Both the position numbers and the translations under genes were made by a program. Shown here piece after piece: positions 8,850 through 17,084 of a stretch of DNA of 51,318 bases; position 1 is the first letter of the stretch; every line of letters begins with the position of its first letter. This stretch comes from Antribacter soli. Lineage in GTDB: Bacteria > Actinomycetota > Actinomycetes > Actinomycetales > Cellulomonadaceae. The stretch is from assembly GCF_021568775.1 (NCBI RefSeq), contig NZ_JAKGSG010000043.1, forward strand, positions 1 through 51,318. The letters are read 5' to 3'. Below the pieces are notes generated by a model. That model worked only from the letters and a program-made list of their open reading frames with translations, was not told where the DNA came from and did no database searches.

Positions 8850-8930
8850 GCACCACCGTTCCCGTTCGCCGCGAACCGGCAGAGGCGCAGCAGGGAGATC
8901 CGGGCAGGAGCACCACGGGGCCCCTTCGCC
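8811..8930 (+). repeat. 60-bp tandem duplication across the permease gene junction
   Basis: Unit 1 (8811-8870) and unit 2 (8871-8930) match at 51 of 60 positions, with GCGCAGCAGGGAGATC identical. Unit 1 carries the end of the first permease, the ribosome site and the ATGA junction. In unit 2 the ATG has become AGG and the sequence is read as extra N-terminal codons of the second permease. Confidence 0.85.
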
Positions 8931-9781
8931 ACCGGACGCGACGTGGCACCGACCACGTGCGCTACACGGTCGGCGAGGTCGTCTCGATGGCGGTCCTCGC
9001 GGTCCTGGTCCTGGTCGTGTCGTTCCCGGTGCTGTACGCGCTGCTCAACTCGTTCCGGACCTACGCCGAGATCACCATCGACCCGATGGGTCTGCCGACG
9101 TCGTTCAAGCTCGACAACTACGCCCGGCTGTTCCAGGAGACCGCGTACGGCGAGGCCGTCCTGAACACGCTGATCATCACGGTCGGAACGATCGTCCTGC
9201 TGATCGCGGTCGTGCCGATGGCGGCCTACGGGATCGAGCGGATCGGCGGGCGGACGTCGCGCTGGGTCTACCTGCTCTTCGTCGCCGGTCTCATGATCCC
9301 GTTCCAGGTGCGCATGATCCCGCTGGTCAAGGCGATGAACGAGGTCGGGCTCTACAGCACGCTGACCAGCGTGATCCTGGTCCACCTCGGCGGCGCCGCG
9401 TCCTTCGGCATCCTGCTGTACTGCAGCTTCATCAAGAGCGTTCCGGTCGAGGTCGAGGAGGCCGCGCACATGGACGGCGCCGGCCGCCTGCGGACGTTCT
9501 GGTCGATCGTCTTCCCGATGCTGCTGCCCGTGACGTCGGCGTTCGTGATCATCCAGGCGCTGGGTCTCTGGAACGACTTCTTCATCCCGCTGGTGTTCCT
9601 CGACTCGACCTCGGCGGGGACGATCAACGTCGCCATCAACCGGATGGTGGGTCTGCTCACCTCGCAGTGGGAGCTCATCTACACCGGGGCGATCCTCGCG
9701 CTCGTGCCGTCGATCATCATCTTCGCGGCGTTCCAGCGCTACTTCATCAAGGGGATGTCGATCGGGGCCGTGAAGGGATGA
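8846..9781 (+). CDS. Sugar ABC transporter permease, MalG type
   Basis: A 311-residue integral membrane protein starting at the ATGA overlap with the preceding permease. The first about 40 residues are polar and partly encoded by a tandem duplication of the gene junction, so the N-terminal tail is longer than usual. Helix 1 begins near VSMAVLAVLVLVVSFPVLYA; the EAA loop is EEAAHMDGAGRLRTFWSIVFP. Typical MalG features such as GLWNDFFIPLVFL and the C-terminal FQRYFIKGMSIGAVKG are present. It forms the channel with the MalF-type subunit. Its stop again overlaps the following start as ATGA, so four operon genes are translationally linked or close. Confidence 0.93.
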   Translation: MSTTVPVRREPAEAQQGDPGRSTTGPLRHRTRRGTDHVRYTVGEVVSMAVLAVLVLVVSFPVLYALLNSFRTYAEITIDPMGLPTSFKLDNYARLFQETAYGEAVLNTLIITVGTIVLLIAVVPMAAYGIERIGGRTSRWVYLLFVAGLMIPFQVRMIPLVKAMNEVGLYSTLTSVILVHLGGAASFGILLYCSFIKSVPVEVEEAAHMDGAGRLRTFWSIVFPMLLPVTSAFVIIQALGLWNDFFIPLVFLDSTSAGTINVAINRMVGLLTSQWELIYTGAILALVPSIIIFAAFQRYFIKGMSIGAVKG

Positions 9782-10590
9782 GCGGCCCGTCGCAGGTCCT
9801 GTCCGGCTGGGTCGCCCTCGACGGGCCGGTCGCGCGGACCGCACTCCTGTGCTGGTACGCCTTCGTGGTCTCCGTGTGCTTCCTGCTCGCGTTCGCCCCC
9901 TACCTCCTGTTCGAGCGCCTCGTCGGGTGGCAGCCCAGCCACCTCGCGATCTGGCTCGGGGCCGTGAGCCTCGCCCCGGCCGGGCCGGCGACCTGCGGCC
10001 TGCTGGGCGCGATGCGCGTCCTGGTGGGCGACCGGGAGTACCCCGGCCGCCCCGTGCGTCAGTTCGTCGGTGCGGTCCGCGCCGGCGCGCGGAGGCTGCG
10101 ACCGTGGTGGTGGGCGGTGCCGGCGGCTGCGCTCTTCCTCGGGTACGACGCGGTGCTCTACCGGGATGCTGTGCCGTCGGCGCCGGCATTCGTCGCCGTC
10201 GTGGGCGTCCTGATCACGGTGCTCCTCGTGGGCGTGACCGTGGTCGCGGGGGGCGACGCCGGTGCCGACGCCGGGACCGTCGCCGACGCCGACGCCGACG
10301 CCGCGGCCGGCGGGACCGCCGGGCTCCGGAGCGCGGCGCACGCCACGCTGTCCTCGTTCCTGCGGCGCCCCCTGGTCCCGCTCGCCTGGCTCGCCCTGCT
10401 CGTGGGCGCGGTGCTGCTCACCCGGCTGCCGGTCGTCGGGCCGAGCCTGGTGCTCTTCGCGCCCGCGGGGTGGGCCGGCGCGGTCGACGTGGTCAACCGC
10501 GCCTGGGGCTTTCCGGCGCCGTCCCCGCGGGTACCGGCAGGGCCGGTGCCGGGGGACCGGGCGGACGCGGAGAGCGAGCGTGCGAGATAA
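9778..10590 (+). CDS. DUF624 (YesL-like) membrane protein
   Basis: A 270-residue predicted membrane protein starting in a 4-bp overlap with the MalG-type permease. It has about five hydrophobic segments (near 22-44, 56-76, 108-124, 137-160, 208-226). The middle part LAPAGPATCGLLGAMR followed by an Arg-rich loop resembles the DUF624/YesL family, which often sits beside family 1 sugar transporters and whose biochemical role is unknown. An Ala/Asp/Gly-rich insert (GADAGTVADADADAAAGG) interrupts the second half. The TAA stop lies within a GATAACGTTCTC operator-like site. Being last in the operon suggests an accessory role in uptake or assembly. Confidence 0.7.
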   Translation: MSGPSQVLSGWVALDGPVARTALLCWYAFVVSVCFLLAFAPYLLFERLVGWQPSHLAIWLGAVSLAPAGPATCGLLGAMRVLVGDREYPGRPVRQFVGAVRAGARRLRPWWWAVPAAALFLGYDAVLYRDAVPSAPAFVAVVGVLITVLLVGVTVVAGGDAGADAGTVADADADAAAGGTAGLRSAAHATLSSFLRRPLVPLAWLALLVGAVLLTRLPVVGPSLVLFAPAGWAGAVDVVNRAWGFPAPSPRVPAGPVPGDRADAESERAR

Positions 10591-10599
10591 CGTTCTCAG
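10584..10599. promoter_or_regulatory. LacI-type operator O2 overlapping the DUF624 stop codon
   Basis: GATAACGTTCTC at 10586-10597 is identical to the core of O1, but lies at the 3' end of the transport operon facing the 3' end of lacI. The TAA stop at 10588-10590 is part of the site. No obvious promoter for a downstream gene is present, so it may be an auxiliary looping site. Confidence 0.65.
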
Positions 10600-10603
10600 C
10601 CAC

Positions 10604-10636
10604 CGGAGGACGCTCCCGGTCCGCCCGGAGCCTCCG
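10604..10636. terminator. Terminator-like hairpin between convergent DUF624 and lacI genes
   Basis: CGGAG and GCTCC pair with GGAGC and CTCCG around a 10-nt loop with a small left-arm bulge. It ends directly at the lacI stop and could serve both converging transcripts. Confidence 0.5.
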
Positions 10637-11656
10637 TCAGGAGCGCGGCGGGGCCGTGGACTCGCGCACGACGAGCTGAGGCGTCGCGACCGACGTCGTC
10701 ACGTTCTGAACGCCTTCGATCAGCTGGGACAGCATCCCGAAGGCGCGCGCGCCGAGATCCTCGAAGTCCTGGTCGACCGTCGTCAGCGACGGGCGCCACA
10801 GGCCGACGAGCGGCTGGTCGTCGAAGCCGACGACGGAGATGTCCTCCGGGACGCTCACGCCCCGGTCCGACAGTGCCCGCATCAGCCCGAGGGCGATCTC
10901 GTCGTTGCCGCAGAAGACCGCCGTGACGTCGTCCCGCCCGGCGACCTTCTCGCCCCAGCGGTAGCCCGCCATGGCGTCCCAGTCGGCGTTCATCACGGCG
11001 GGGACGGGGGCGCCGGCGGCCTGCAGGGCTGCCCGCCAGCCGTCCGTGCGGCCGGAGTGCTTGCCCTCGGTCGGCCCGGCGACGTGGTGCACGGTGCGAT
11101 GACCGAGCCGGAGCAGGTACTCGGTGGCCTGGCGGCCCCCGGCGCGCTCGTCGATCAGTGCGGCCGCCGGCCCGCCCGCCCGGCGCGAGCCGCCACCTGC
11201 GACGACGAGCGGCAGGCTCTCCGGCAGCGCGCGGCCCGCGTTGATCCCGGCGCGGTCGAACTCGAGCACGATCACCCCGGCGGTCGGCTGGGCCAGCGCC
11301 AGGTCGATCGACCGGTTGACGTGCTCGTCGTCGCTGGACTCCAGCACGGTGATCGTCACGGACATCCCGGCGTGCCGGGCGGCGGTCTCGATCCCTTGGA
11401 GCGTGCGCGAGTAGCCGTAGTTCGCCGTCGAGCCCGCGAGGACGGAGACGAGCGTGCGCCGTCCGGACCGCATGGACCGTGCCGCGCTGTTGGGCCGGTA
11501 GCCGATCGCCTGGACGGCGTCGTGCACCCGCCGTGCGAGCTCGGGGGCGACGTACTTCGTGCCGGTCAGCACCCGCGACACGGTCGGGACGGACACCCCT
11601 GCTGCCTTCGCGACGTCGGCGAGGACGGGGGCGCGGTACGACTTCGGCGCGGCCAT
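10637..11656 (-). CDS. LacI-family transcriptional repressor of the oligosaccharide locus
   Basis: A 339-residue cytoplasmic regulator; ATG 11656 is chosen because it places the helix-turn-helix near the N-terminus, and longer starts would run into the divergent operator. Residues 11-30 (VLADVAKAAGVSVPTVSRVL) are a standard LacI DNA-reading helix pair, with the hinge helix near PNSAARSMRSGR. The rest is a periplasmic-binding-protein-like effector domain, including VFCGNDEIALGLM and the VVGFDD motif near the C-terminus. It is divergent from the first GH43 gene and lies between the transport and hydrolase operons, both carrying GATAACGTT operators. The effector is probably a sugar released by these enzymes. 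Confidence 0.93.
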   Translation of the reverse strand: MAAPKSYRAPVLADVAKAAGVSVPTVSRVLTGTKYVAPELARRVHDAVQAIGYRPNSAARSMRSGRRTLVSVLAGSTANYGYSRTLQGIETAARHAGMSVTITVLESSDDEHVNRSIDLALAQPTAGVIVLEFDRAGINAGRALPESLPLVVAGGGSRRAGGPAAALIDERAGGRQATEYLLRLGHRTVHHVAGPTEGKHSGRTDGWRAALQAAGAPVPAVMNADWDAMAGYRWGEKVAGRDDVTAVFCGNDEIALGLMRALSDRGVSVPEDISVVGFDDQPLVGLWRPSLTTVDQDFEDLGARAFGMLSQLIEGVQNVTTSVATPQLVVRESTAPPRS

Positions 11657-11737
11657 GGTGTCGAGGATAGAAGGCACCAGGCCCTTTCGTGAGCACTCTG
11701 GGCAGTGTCGTCGGGCGATGTCGCAGGGACGATCACC

Positions 11738-11753
11738 GTGATAACGTTTTCCC
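11738..11753. promoter_or_regulatory. LacI-family operator O3 in the lacI / GH43 divergent region
   Basis: GTGATAACGTTTTCCC shares its core with O1, and the following CCCGCAT is also conserved. TAACGT at 11742-11747 can act as a -10 box for the rightward GH43-GH36-GH43 operon. The location allows control of lacI as well. Confidence 0.8.
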
Positions 11754-11775
11754 GCATTGCCGACAAGGAGGTTGC

Positions 11776-12732
11776 ATGTACACCAGTGCTGCCGCGACAC
11801 GCGGAACCATCGCCCCCGGGACCCTCTTCACGGACCAGGACGGTCGTCCGGCCCAGCTCCACGGGGTCGGGATCCAGGCCTTCGACGGGGTGTTCTACGC
11901 CTGGGGCGAGGACAAGTCCACGGGCGGGCTGTTCGGCGGGGTCGCCTGCTACTCGTCGCCGGACCTCGCGACCTGGACGTCCCACGGCCACGCCCTGCCG
12001 GTGACGCCGGACGTGGGGGACCTGGGGCCCGACCGCGTCGTCGAGCGGCCCAAGGTGCTGCGCAACCCGGACGGTGCGTACGTGATGTTCCTGCACGTCG
12101 AGACTGCCGATTACCAGTACGCGAGGCTCGGCTGGGCGGTCTCCGACCGGCCGGAAGGCCCCTACACGTACGTCCGCAGCGAGCGCCCGCTGGGCAACAT
12201 CAGCCGGGACATCGGCGTCTTCCAGGACGACGACGGCACCGGGTACCTCCTGTCGGAGGACCGGGAGCACGGCCTGCACGTCTACCGGCTCTCGCACGAC
12301 TACCTCGCTGTCGAGGAGATCGTCTCGACCACGCTCGCCCCGGACAGCGACCACCCCGCCGGGCCGCACGGCTACGAGTCGCCCTCGATGGTGAAGGTGG
12401 ACGGCCTCTACTACCTGTTCGGGTCGGACCTGACGGGCTGGTCCACGAACGACAACAAGGTCGCCACGGCGCCCTCGCCCGCCGGTCCGTGGAGCGAGTG
12501 GGAGGACTTCGCACCGGCCGGCTCGGCCACCTTCGACTCGCAGACCTCCGTGATCGTGCAGGTGCGCGGCACGGAGACCACCAGCCACGTCTACGTCGGC
12601 GACCGCTGGCTCCAGGACGACCTCTACCGCTCGGCGCCCGTCTGGCAGCCGATCCAGGTGGGCGGCGGGACGGCCCGGCTCGAGTGGCGCGACGCGTGGA
12701 CGATCGACGCCGTCACCGGGGTGATCGCATGA
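11776..12732 (+). CDS. Intracellular GH43 glycosidase (galactanase / galactosidase-like subgroup)
   Basis: A 318-residue five-bladed propeller glycosidase without signal peptide; ATG 11776 has AAGGAGG just upstream. The start FTDQDGRPAQLHGVG, the RPKVLRN stretch, SRD (143-145) with DDDG (151-154), E201 in YESPSMVK as candidate acid, and the SDLTGWSTND segment fit the GH43 group that includes exo-beta-1,3-galactanases and galactofuranosidases (around subfamilies 24 and 34) better than the xylosidase groups. It would cut imported oligosaccharides in the cytoplasm. First gene of the O3-controlled operon; its stop overlaps the next start by 4 bp. Exact specificity cannot be read from the sequence. 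Confidence 0.82.
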   Translation: MYTSAAATRGTIAPGTLFTDQDGRPAQLHGVGIQAFDGVFYAWGEDKSTGGLFGGVACYSSPDLATWTSHGHALPVTPDVGDLGPDRVVERPKVLRNPDGAYVMFLHVETADYQYARLGWAVSDRPEGPYTYVRSERPLGNISRDIGVFQDDDGTGYLLSEDREHGLHVYRLSHDYLAVEEIVSTTLAPDSDHPAGPHGYESPSMVKVDGLYYLFGSDLTGWSTNDNKVATAPSPAGPWSEWEDFAPAGSATFDSQTSVIVQVRGTETTSHVYVGDRWLQDDLYRSAPVWQPIQVGGGTARLEWRDAWTIDAVTGVIA

Positions 12733-14906
12733 GTGTCACCCTCCCCGGCCTGGCGGACGACACCGAGAGCAGCTTCGAGTGGGGCAACGACGTCCTGCGG
12801 CTCCTGATCGCGCACGGCCCGCACACGACCCCGCGCCTCGTGGCGCTGTGGCACACCGCCGAGGACGGCCCGGACCAGCTCGGTCTGCGCCGGTCGGCGC
12901 TGCCCGTGCTGGAGGTCGCGCTCGCCGGCGACGGACGGGTCGGCACCTCGGGCAAGCGGCACGTCGACGGCGCCGCCGCGCAGCGGATGCGGCTCCTGGG
13001 CCTCGCGCAGGATCGCGAGATCGGTCTGCATCACCTGCGCCTGCAGCTCGGTGACGAGGTGACCGGCCTGCGCGCGGTGGTCCACCTCGAGCTGGCCGAC
13101 GGGATCCCCGTGCTGCGCTCGTGGGCGGAGCTCACCTCCGACCGCGAGGTCGCGGTCGACTACGCCACGACCGGAGTCGTGTCCGGCCTGGGCCACGGTG
13201 CCCGGTGGGAGAGCGAGCTCGCCGTCTGGGAGGCGGCCAACCCCTGGAGCGGCGAGTTCCGGTGGCGCCGCTCGACCCTGTCGGAGCGCGGCCTGTACGA
13301 CGTGGGCATGGTCCGGTTCAACCAGGTCGGGTCCAAGAACCGCGTGAGCCTCACGTCGACGGGGGCGTGGTCGACGTCGGAACACCTCCCGCTCGGTATC
13401 GTCGAGGACGCGCGGACCGGACGCATGCTGGCCTGGCAGATCGAGTCGAGCTCCGCGTGGCACGCCGAGCTCGGGGACCGGTACGGGGACGTGTACCTCG
13501 CGGTCCTCGGCCCGACGTCGCACGAGCACCAGTGGGCCGTCGAGCTGTCGCCCGGCGAGACGTTCTCCACCGTCCCTGTCGCGCTCGCGGTCGTGCCGGG
13601 CTCGGACGACACCGACACGACCCTCGGTGCGGTCGGGGCGGCGCTGACCGCGCACCGCCGTCGTACCCGGCGGCCGCACCCGGACCACACCGGGCTCCCG
13701 GTGATCTACAACGACTTCCTCAACGCGCTGATGTCCGACCCCACGACCGAGCGCGAGCTGCCGCTCATCGAGGCCGCCGCCGACCTCGGGGCCGAGTACT
13801 TCGTGATCGACGCCGGCTGGTACGACGACGAGTCGGGCGGCTGGTGGGACTCCGTCGGAGCGTGGGAGCCGTCCACGAACCGGTTCCCCGGCGGCGGGCT
13901 CGACGCCGTCGTCGACCGCATCCGCGAGCTCGGCATGAAGCCGGGGCTCTGGCTCGAGCCCGAGGTCGTCGGCGTGCGCAGCCCGATCGCGGACGAGCTG
14001 CCTGCCGAGGCCTTCTTCCAGCGCGACGGCCGGCGCGTCGCCGAGTGGGGCCGCTACCAGCTCGACCTGCGCCACCCCGCCGCCCGCGCCCACGTCGACA
14101 CCGTCGTGGACCGCCTCGTCGACCGGTTCGGGCTCGAGTACCTCAAGCTCGACTACAACGTCGACACCGGCCCGGGGACCGACGGCGGTGTGGGCGAACC
14201 GCCCGGAGCCGGGCTCCTCGGGCACGGCCGCGCCTTCCTGGCCTGGGTGACCGACGTGATGGACCGTCATCCCGGCCTCGTGGTCGAGGGCTGCGCCGCG
14301 GGCGGATCGCGAATGGATGCGGCGAGCGGGTCGGTGTTCCCGGTCCAGTCGCTCACCGACCAGCAGGACTACCGGCTCGTGCCGCCCGTCGCGGCGGCGG
14401 CGCCGCTCGCCATCACGCCGGAGCAGTCGGGGGTGTGGGCCTCGGTGGAGGGGTCGATGAGCGAGGAGGAGCTGTCCTTCTCCCTCGTCACGGCCCTCTT
14501 GTCGCGCGTCCACCTCGCGGGACGCATCGACACGCTCGACGAGCCGCAGCGCGCCGTCGTCCGTGACGCCCTCTCGGTGTACCGGACGGTCCGGCCCGCG
14601 ATCGCGCGATCGGTGCCGGTCTGGCCGCTCGGGCTGCCCGGCTGGCGCGACCAGTGGGTCGTCCTGGGCGCCCGCGACGGCTCCGACCTCTACCTCGCCG
14701 TCAGCCGGCGCGGGACCGAGCCGGGCGGCGCCGACGTCGTCCGGCTGCCCCTGCCGGGGCTGCGCGCGGTCGGAGAGGCCCAGGTGCTGTACCCCACCTG
14801 GCACGACGACTCGATCGCCGTGGCCGACGACGGCTGCTCGCTCGAGATCAAGCTGCCCGCCCCGACGACGGCGCGCCTGCTGCGCGTCTCCGTCACCGAC
14901 CGCTGA
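12729..14906 (+). CDS. GH36 alpha-galactosidase
   Basis: A 725-residue cytoplasmic enzyme with the GH36 layout: N-terminal beta-supersandwich (about 1-310), TIM barrel (about 320-640) and C-terminal beta-domain. Barrel motifs include VIYNDFLNALM, FVIDAGWYDD, KPGLWLEPEVV, LKLDYN with nucleophile D475, GCAAGGSRMD near 521-530, and SLTDQQD with D544 at the expected acid/base position. It removes terminal alpha-galactosyl groups from oligosaccharides. It overlaps the upstream GH43 start/stop by 4 bp and is followed 9 bp later by another GH43 gene, so the three hydrolases are one operon for decorated hemicellulose or arabinogalactan fragments. Confidence 0.92.
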   Translation: MSVTLPGLADDTESSFEWGNDVLRLLIAHGPHTTPRLVALWHTAEDGPDQLGLRRSALPVLEVALAGDGRVGTSGKRHVDGAAAQRMRLLGLAQDREIGLHHLRLQLGDEVTGLRAVVHLELADGIPVLRSWAELTSDREVAVDYATTGVVSGLGHGARWESELAVWEAANPWSGEFRWRRSTLSERGLYDVGMVRFNQVGSKNRVSLTSTGAWSTSEHLPLGIVEDARTGRMLAWQIESSSAWHAELGDRYGDVYLAVLGPTSHEHQWAVELSPGETFSTVPVALAVVPGSDDTDTTLGAVGAALTAHRRRTRRPHPDHTGLPVIYNDFLNALMSDPTTERELPLIEAAADLGAEYFVIDAGWYDDESGGWWDSVGAWEPSTNRFPGGGLDAVVDRIRELGMKPGLWLEPEVVGVRSPIADELPAEAFFQRDGRRVAEWGRYQLDLRHPAARAHVDTVVDRLVDRFGLEYLKLDYNVDTGPGTDGGVGEPPGAGLLGHGRAFLAWVTDVMDRHPGLVVEGCAAGGSRMDAASGSVFPVQSLTDQQDYRLVPPVAAAAPLAITPEQSGVWASVEGSMSEEELSFSLVTALLSRVHLAGRIDTLDEPQRAVVRDALSVYRTVRPAIARSVPVWPLGLPGWRDQWVVLGARDGSDLYLAVSRRGTEPGGADVVRLPLPGLRAVGEAQVLYPTWHDDSIAVADDGCSLEIKLPAPTTARLLRVSVTDR

Positions 14907-14915
14907 GGAGGACCC

Positions 14916-16556
14916 GTGCATCTCGTGAACCCTGTCGTGCGCGGCTTCGCGCCCGACCCCTCGGTGATCCGCGTGGGGGAGTGGTACTACCTCGCCACCA
15001 GCTCGTTCGAGTGGTTCCCTTCGATCCCGCTGTTCCGGTCGCGCAACCTCGCCGACTGGGAGCACGCCGGCTCGGTCGGCTCGGCCGTTCCCGGCAGCTC
15101 CCTGCTGGGCGTGCCGGACTCGGCCGGGATCTGGGCGCCGGCGCTCAGCCACGCGGACGGGCTGTTCTGGGTCGTGTACTCGATCGTCCGCTCGATCGGG
15201 CGACGGTACTTCGACCTGGAGACGTACGTCTGCACGGCGCCGGAGGTCTCGGGCCCGTGGTCCGAGCCCGCCCGGGTGCCGGGCCACGGCTTCGACCCGT
15301 CCCTGCTGCACCACGACGGCCGGCACTACCTGCTCAACCTGCAGAACGACTCGCGGGTCGGCGGGCGGCGCTTCGACGGCATCGTGCTCACCGAGCTCGG
15401 CGTGCCGGTCGTCGAGGGCGTGCCGGACGTCGCCGGAGTGCGCGCCGCAGGCCCGACGCACCTGCTGCTCCAGCGTGAGGAGCTGGTCGAGGGGCCGAAG
15501 ATCACCGTCAAGGACGGCTGGTTCTACCTGCTCCTCGCCCAGGGCGGCACCGGGGTGGAGCACGGTGTGCTGGTCGCCCGGTCGCGGTCGCTGACCGGGC
15601 CGTACGAGGTGGACGAGGTCCCGCTGCTCACGTCGCGGGACGACCCGGCGGTGCCGCTGCAGAAGGCCGGCCACGGCGAGCTGGTCCGGGCGCCCACGGG
15701 CGAGTGGTACCTGACCCACCTGGCCGCCCGGCCCGTGGCCACACCCGGCGGGCCGCGAAACCCCCTGGGGCGCGAGACCGCGGTGCAGGAGATCGCGTGG
15801 GTGGACGGCTGGCCGCGGCTCGCGCAGGGCGGCTGGCACCCGCAGACCGCCGTGACGGTACCCGACGTCGCGGCTCCGCCGCCCGCCCTCCTGGGCGACA
15901 GCCCGGCCGGGCTCGACGTGGCTCCCGCGTGGCCGTGGTCGACCCTGCGCGAGCCGGCGGGGGACTGGATCGACACGACCTCGCGGCCGGGATGGGTCCG
16001 CCTGCGGGGGCGGATGGGCCCGGAGTCGCTGTGGGAGCAGTCGTTGCTGGCGCAGCGCCTCACCGAGCACAGGGCAGAGATCGAGGTCGCCGTCGACGCG
16101 AGCCCGACGACGCACACCCAGTCCGCGGGCCTGGTGCTGTGGTACGACACCGCCTCGTACTACCGGCTCCACGTCACCTGGGCCGAGCCCGCCGGGGAAC
16201 GTCAGGCGGGGCAGCAGTGGCGGGGCGAGGGGCGTCGCGTGCTCGTCCTCGAGCACGGGCATCCCGACGGTAGCCGGGTCCTCGCGACCGTCGAGGCTCC
16301 CGACGGCCCGGTCCTGCTGCGGGCCGAGACCGACGGCGCGGTCGCCCGGATGTTTGCTGGGGCGGCGCGGGGTGATCTCGGGAGCGTCGAGCCCGACCTC
16401 GACCTCAGCGAGCTGTCCGACGACTTCGGCGGCCGGCTGCGGTTCACGGGAGCGTTCGCGGGCATCAGCGTCGTCGACCTCGTCGACGGTGCCTTCACCG
16501 CGGACTTCTCCGCGTGGACGATGCGGGTGCTCCCCCGGGAGGAGTGGCGGCGCTAG
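14916..16556 (+). CDS. GH43 beta-xylosidase / arabinofuranosidase with C-terminal beta-sandwich
   Basis: A 546-residue intracellular enzyme. GH43 catalytic residues are visible: D14 in FAPDPSV (base), D127 in GFDPSL (pKa modulator) and E192 in EGPK (acid). The first about 320 residues form the propeller; residues about 345-540 form a beta-sandwich like that of XynB-type beta-xylosidases, which closes the active site (AGLVLWYDTASYYRLHVTW). There is no signal peptide. A bifunctional xylosidase / arabinofuranosidase is most likely. It is the last gene of the GH43-GH36-GH43 operon, after GAGGAGG, and is followed by a perfect palindrome likely to end transcription. Confidence 0.9.
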   Translation: MHLVNPVVRGFAPDPSVIRVGEWYYLATSSFEWFPSIPLFRSRNLADWEHAGSVGSAVPGSSLLGVPDSAGIWAPALSHADGLFWVVYSIVRSIGRRYFDLETYVCTAPEVSGPWSEPARVPGHGFDPSLLHHDGRHYLLNLQNDSRVGGRRFDGIVLTELGVPVVEGVPDVAGVRAAGPTHLLLQREELVEGPKITVKDGWFYLLLAQGGTGVEHGVLVARSRSLTGPYEVDEVPLLTSRDDPAVPLQKAGHGELVRAPTGEWYLTHLAARPVATPGGPRNPLGRETAVQEIAWVDGWPRLAQGGWHPQTAVTVPDVAAPPPALLGDSPAGLDVAPAWPWSTLREPAGDWIDTTSRPGWVRLRGRMGPESLWEQSLLAQRLTEHRAEIEVAVDASPTTHTQSAGLVLWYDTASYYRLHVTWAEPAGERQAGQQWRGEGRRVLVLEHGHPDGSRVLATVEAPDGPVLLRAETDGAVARMFAGAARGDLGSVEPDLDLSELSDDFGGRLRFTGAFAGISVVDLVDGAFTADFSAWTMRVLPREEWRR

Positions 16557-16572
16557 CCCGGCCGCGGCCGGG
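16557..16572. terminator. Palindromic terminator between convergent GH43 and HxlR genes
   Basis: CCCGGCCGCGGCCGGG is a perfect 16-bp palindrome starting one base after the GH43 stop and 6 bp before the HxlR stop. It may end transcripts from both sides. Confidence 0.55.
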
Positions 16573-16577
16573 CGGCG

Positions 16578-16970
16578 CTAGCTTGGCCGCGCGGACGGCA
16601 CGAGAGGGGGCATCCCGACGTGCTCGCCGACCCAGCTGACGAGGGGGACGAGCATCCCGGCAAGCTCGTGGCCGGTCGGCGTGAGCGCGTAGTCGACGCG
16701 GGGCGGCACGGTTCCCTGGGACTTCCGGTCGATGAACCCGTCGGCCTCGAGCAGCCGCAGCGTCTGGGCGAGCATCTTCTCGCTGATGCCCCCGATGTTG
16801 CGGTGCAGCTCGCCCCAGCGCATGGAGCCGTGGGAGAGCGCGACGATGACGAGGACCCCCCACTTGCTCGTGATGTGGTCGAGGACGACGCGGCTCGGGC
16901 AGTTGGCGTCGAAGGGGGTCGCCTTGTCGGGCGTCAGCACCGCCACACGGCCGGGGTTGGTATCGCTCAC
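16578..16970 (-). CDS. HxlR-family redox or electrophile-responsive regulator
   Basis: A 130-residue winged-helix regulator. The core (C24PS, ITSKWGVLVIVALSHGSMRW, GISEKMLAQTLRLLEADGFI, YALTPTGHEL) is typical of HxlR proteins such as YodB, CatR and QorR. C24 is at the position of the redox cysteine of quinone-sensing members. The GTG start at 16970 directly abuts the palindrome GTAAG-N3-CTTAC and has no ribosome site, so the mRNA is probably leaderless and autoregulated. It is divergent from a QOR2-like reductase, the usual partner, so the pair likely responds to quinones or similar electrophiles. Confidence 0.88.
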   Translation of the reverse strand: MSDTNPGRVAVLTPDKATPFDANCPSRVVLDHITSKWGVLVIVALSHGSMRWGELHRNIGGISEKMLAQTLRLLEADGFIDRKSQGTVPPRVDYALTPTGHELAGMLVPLVSWVGEHVGMPPLVPSARPS

Positions 16971-16983
16971 GTAAGTACCTTAC
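16971..16983. promoter_or_regulatory. HxlR-type operator in the divergent promoter
   Basis: GTAAG-TAC-CTTAC is a perfect 5-bp inverted repeat touching the GTG start of the HxlR gene. On the minus strand it contains TAAGGT, a plausible -10 box 6 nt before the start, so binding would block a leaderless promoter. HxlR operators commonly carry GTAAG/CTTAC arms. Confidence 0.6.
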
Positions 16984-17084
16984 CAAGAAGTGCGTACGGC
17001 GATCTGGGAAGTAAAGGGTTGGGCGGCTCGTTGGGCGGAGTGCGCGCGGACGAAGGTTCGCGTGGACACCGACAGGAGAACCAC

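Noticed and set aside
11757-12728. Upstream extension of the GH36 gene into a 1049-residue protein
   Set aside because: The extension is an open frame shadowing the GH43 gene; ATG 12729 with the ATGA overlap gives the normal GH36 length.
12624-16262. Very long minus-strand open frame
   Set aside because: It is antisense to the three glycosidase genes, is Arg/Pro/Val/Gly-rich and matches no family; typical of GC-rich shadows.
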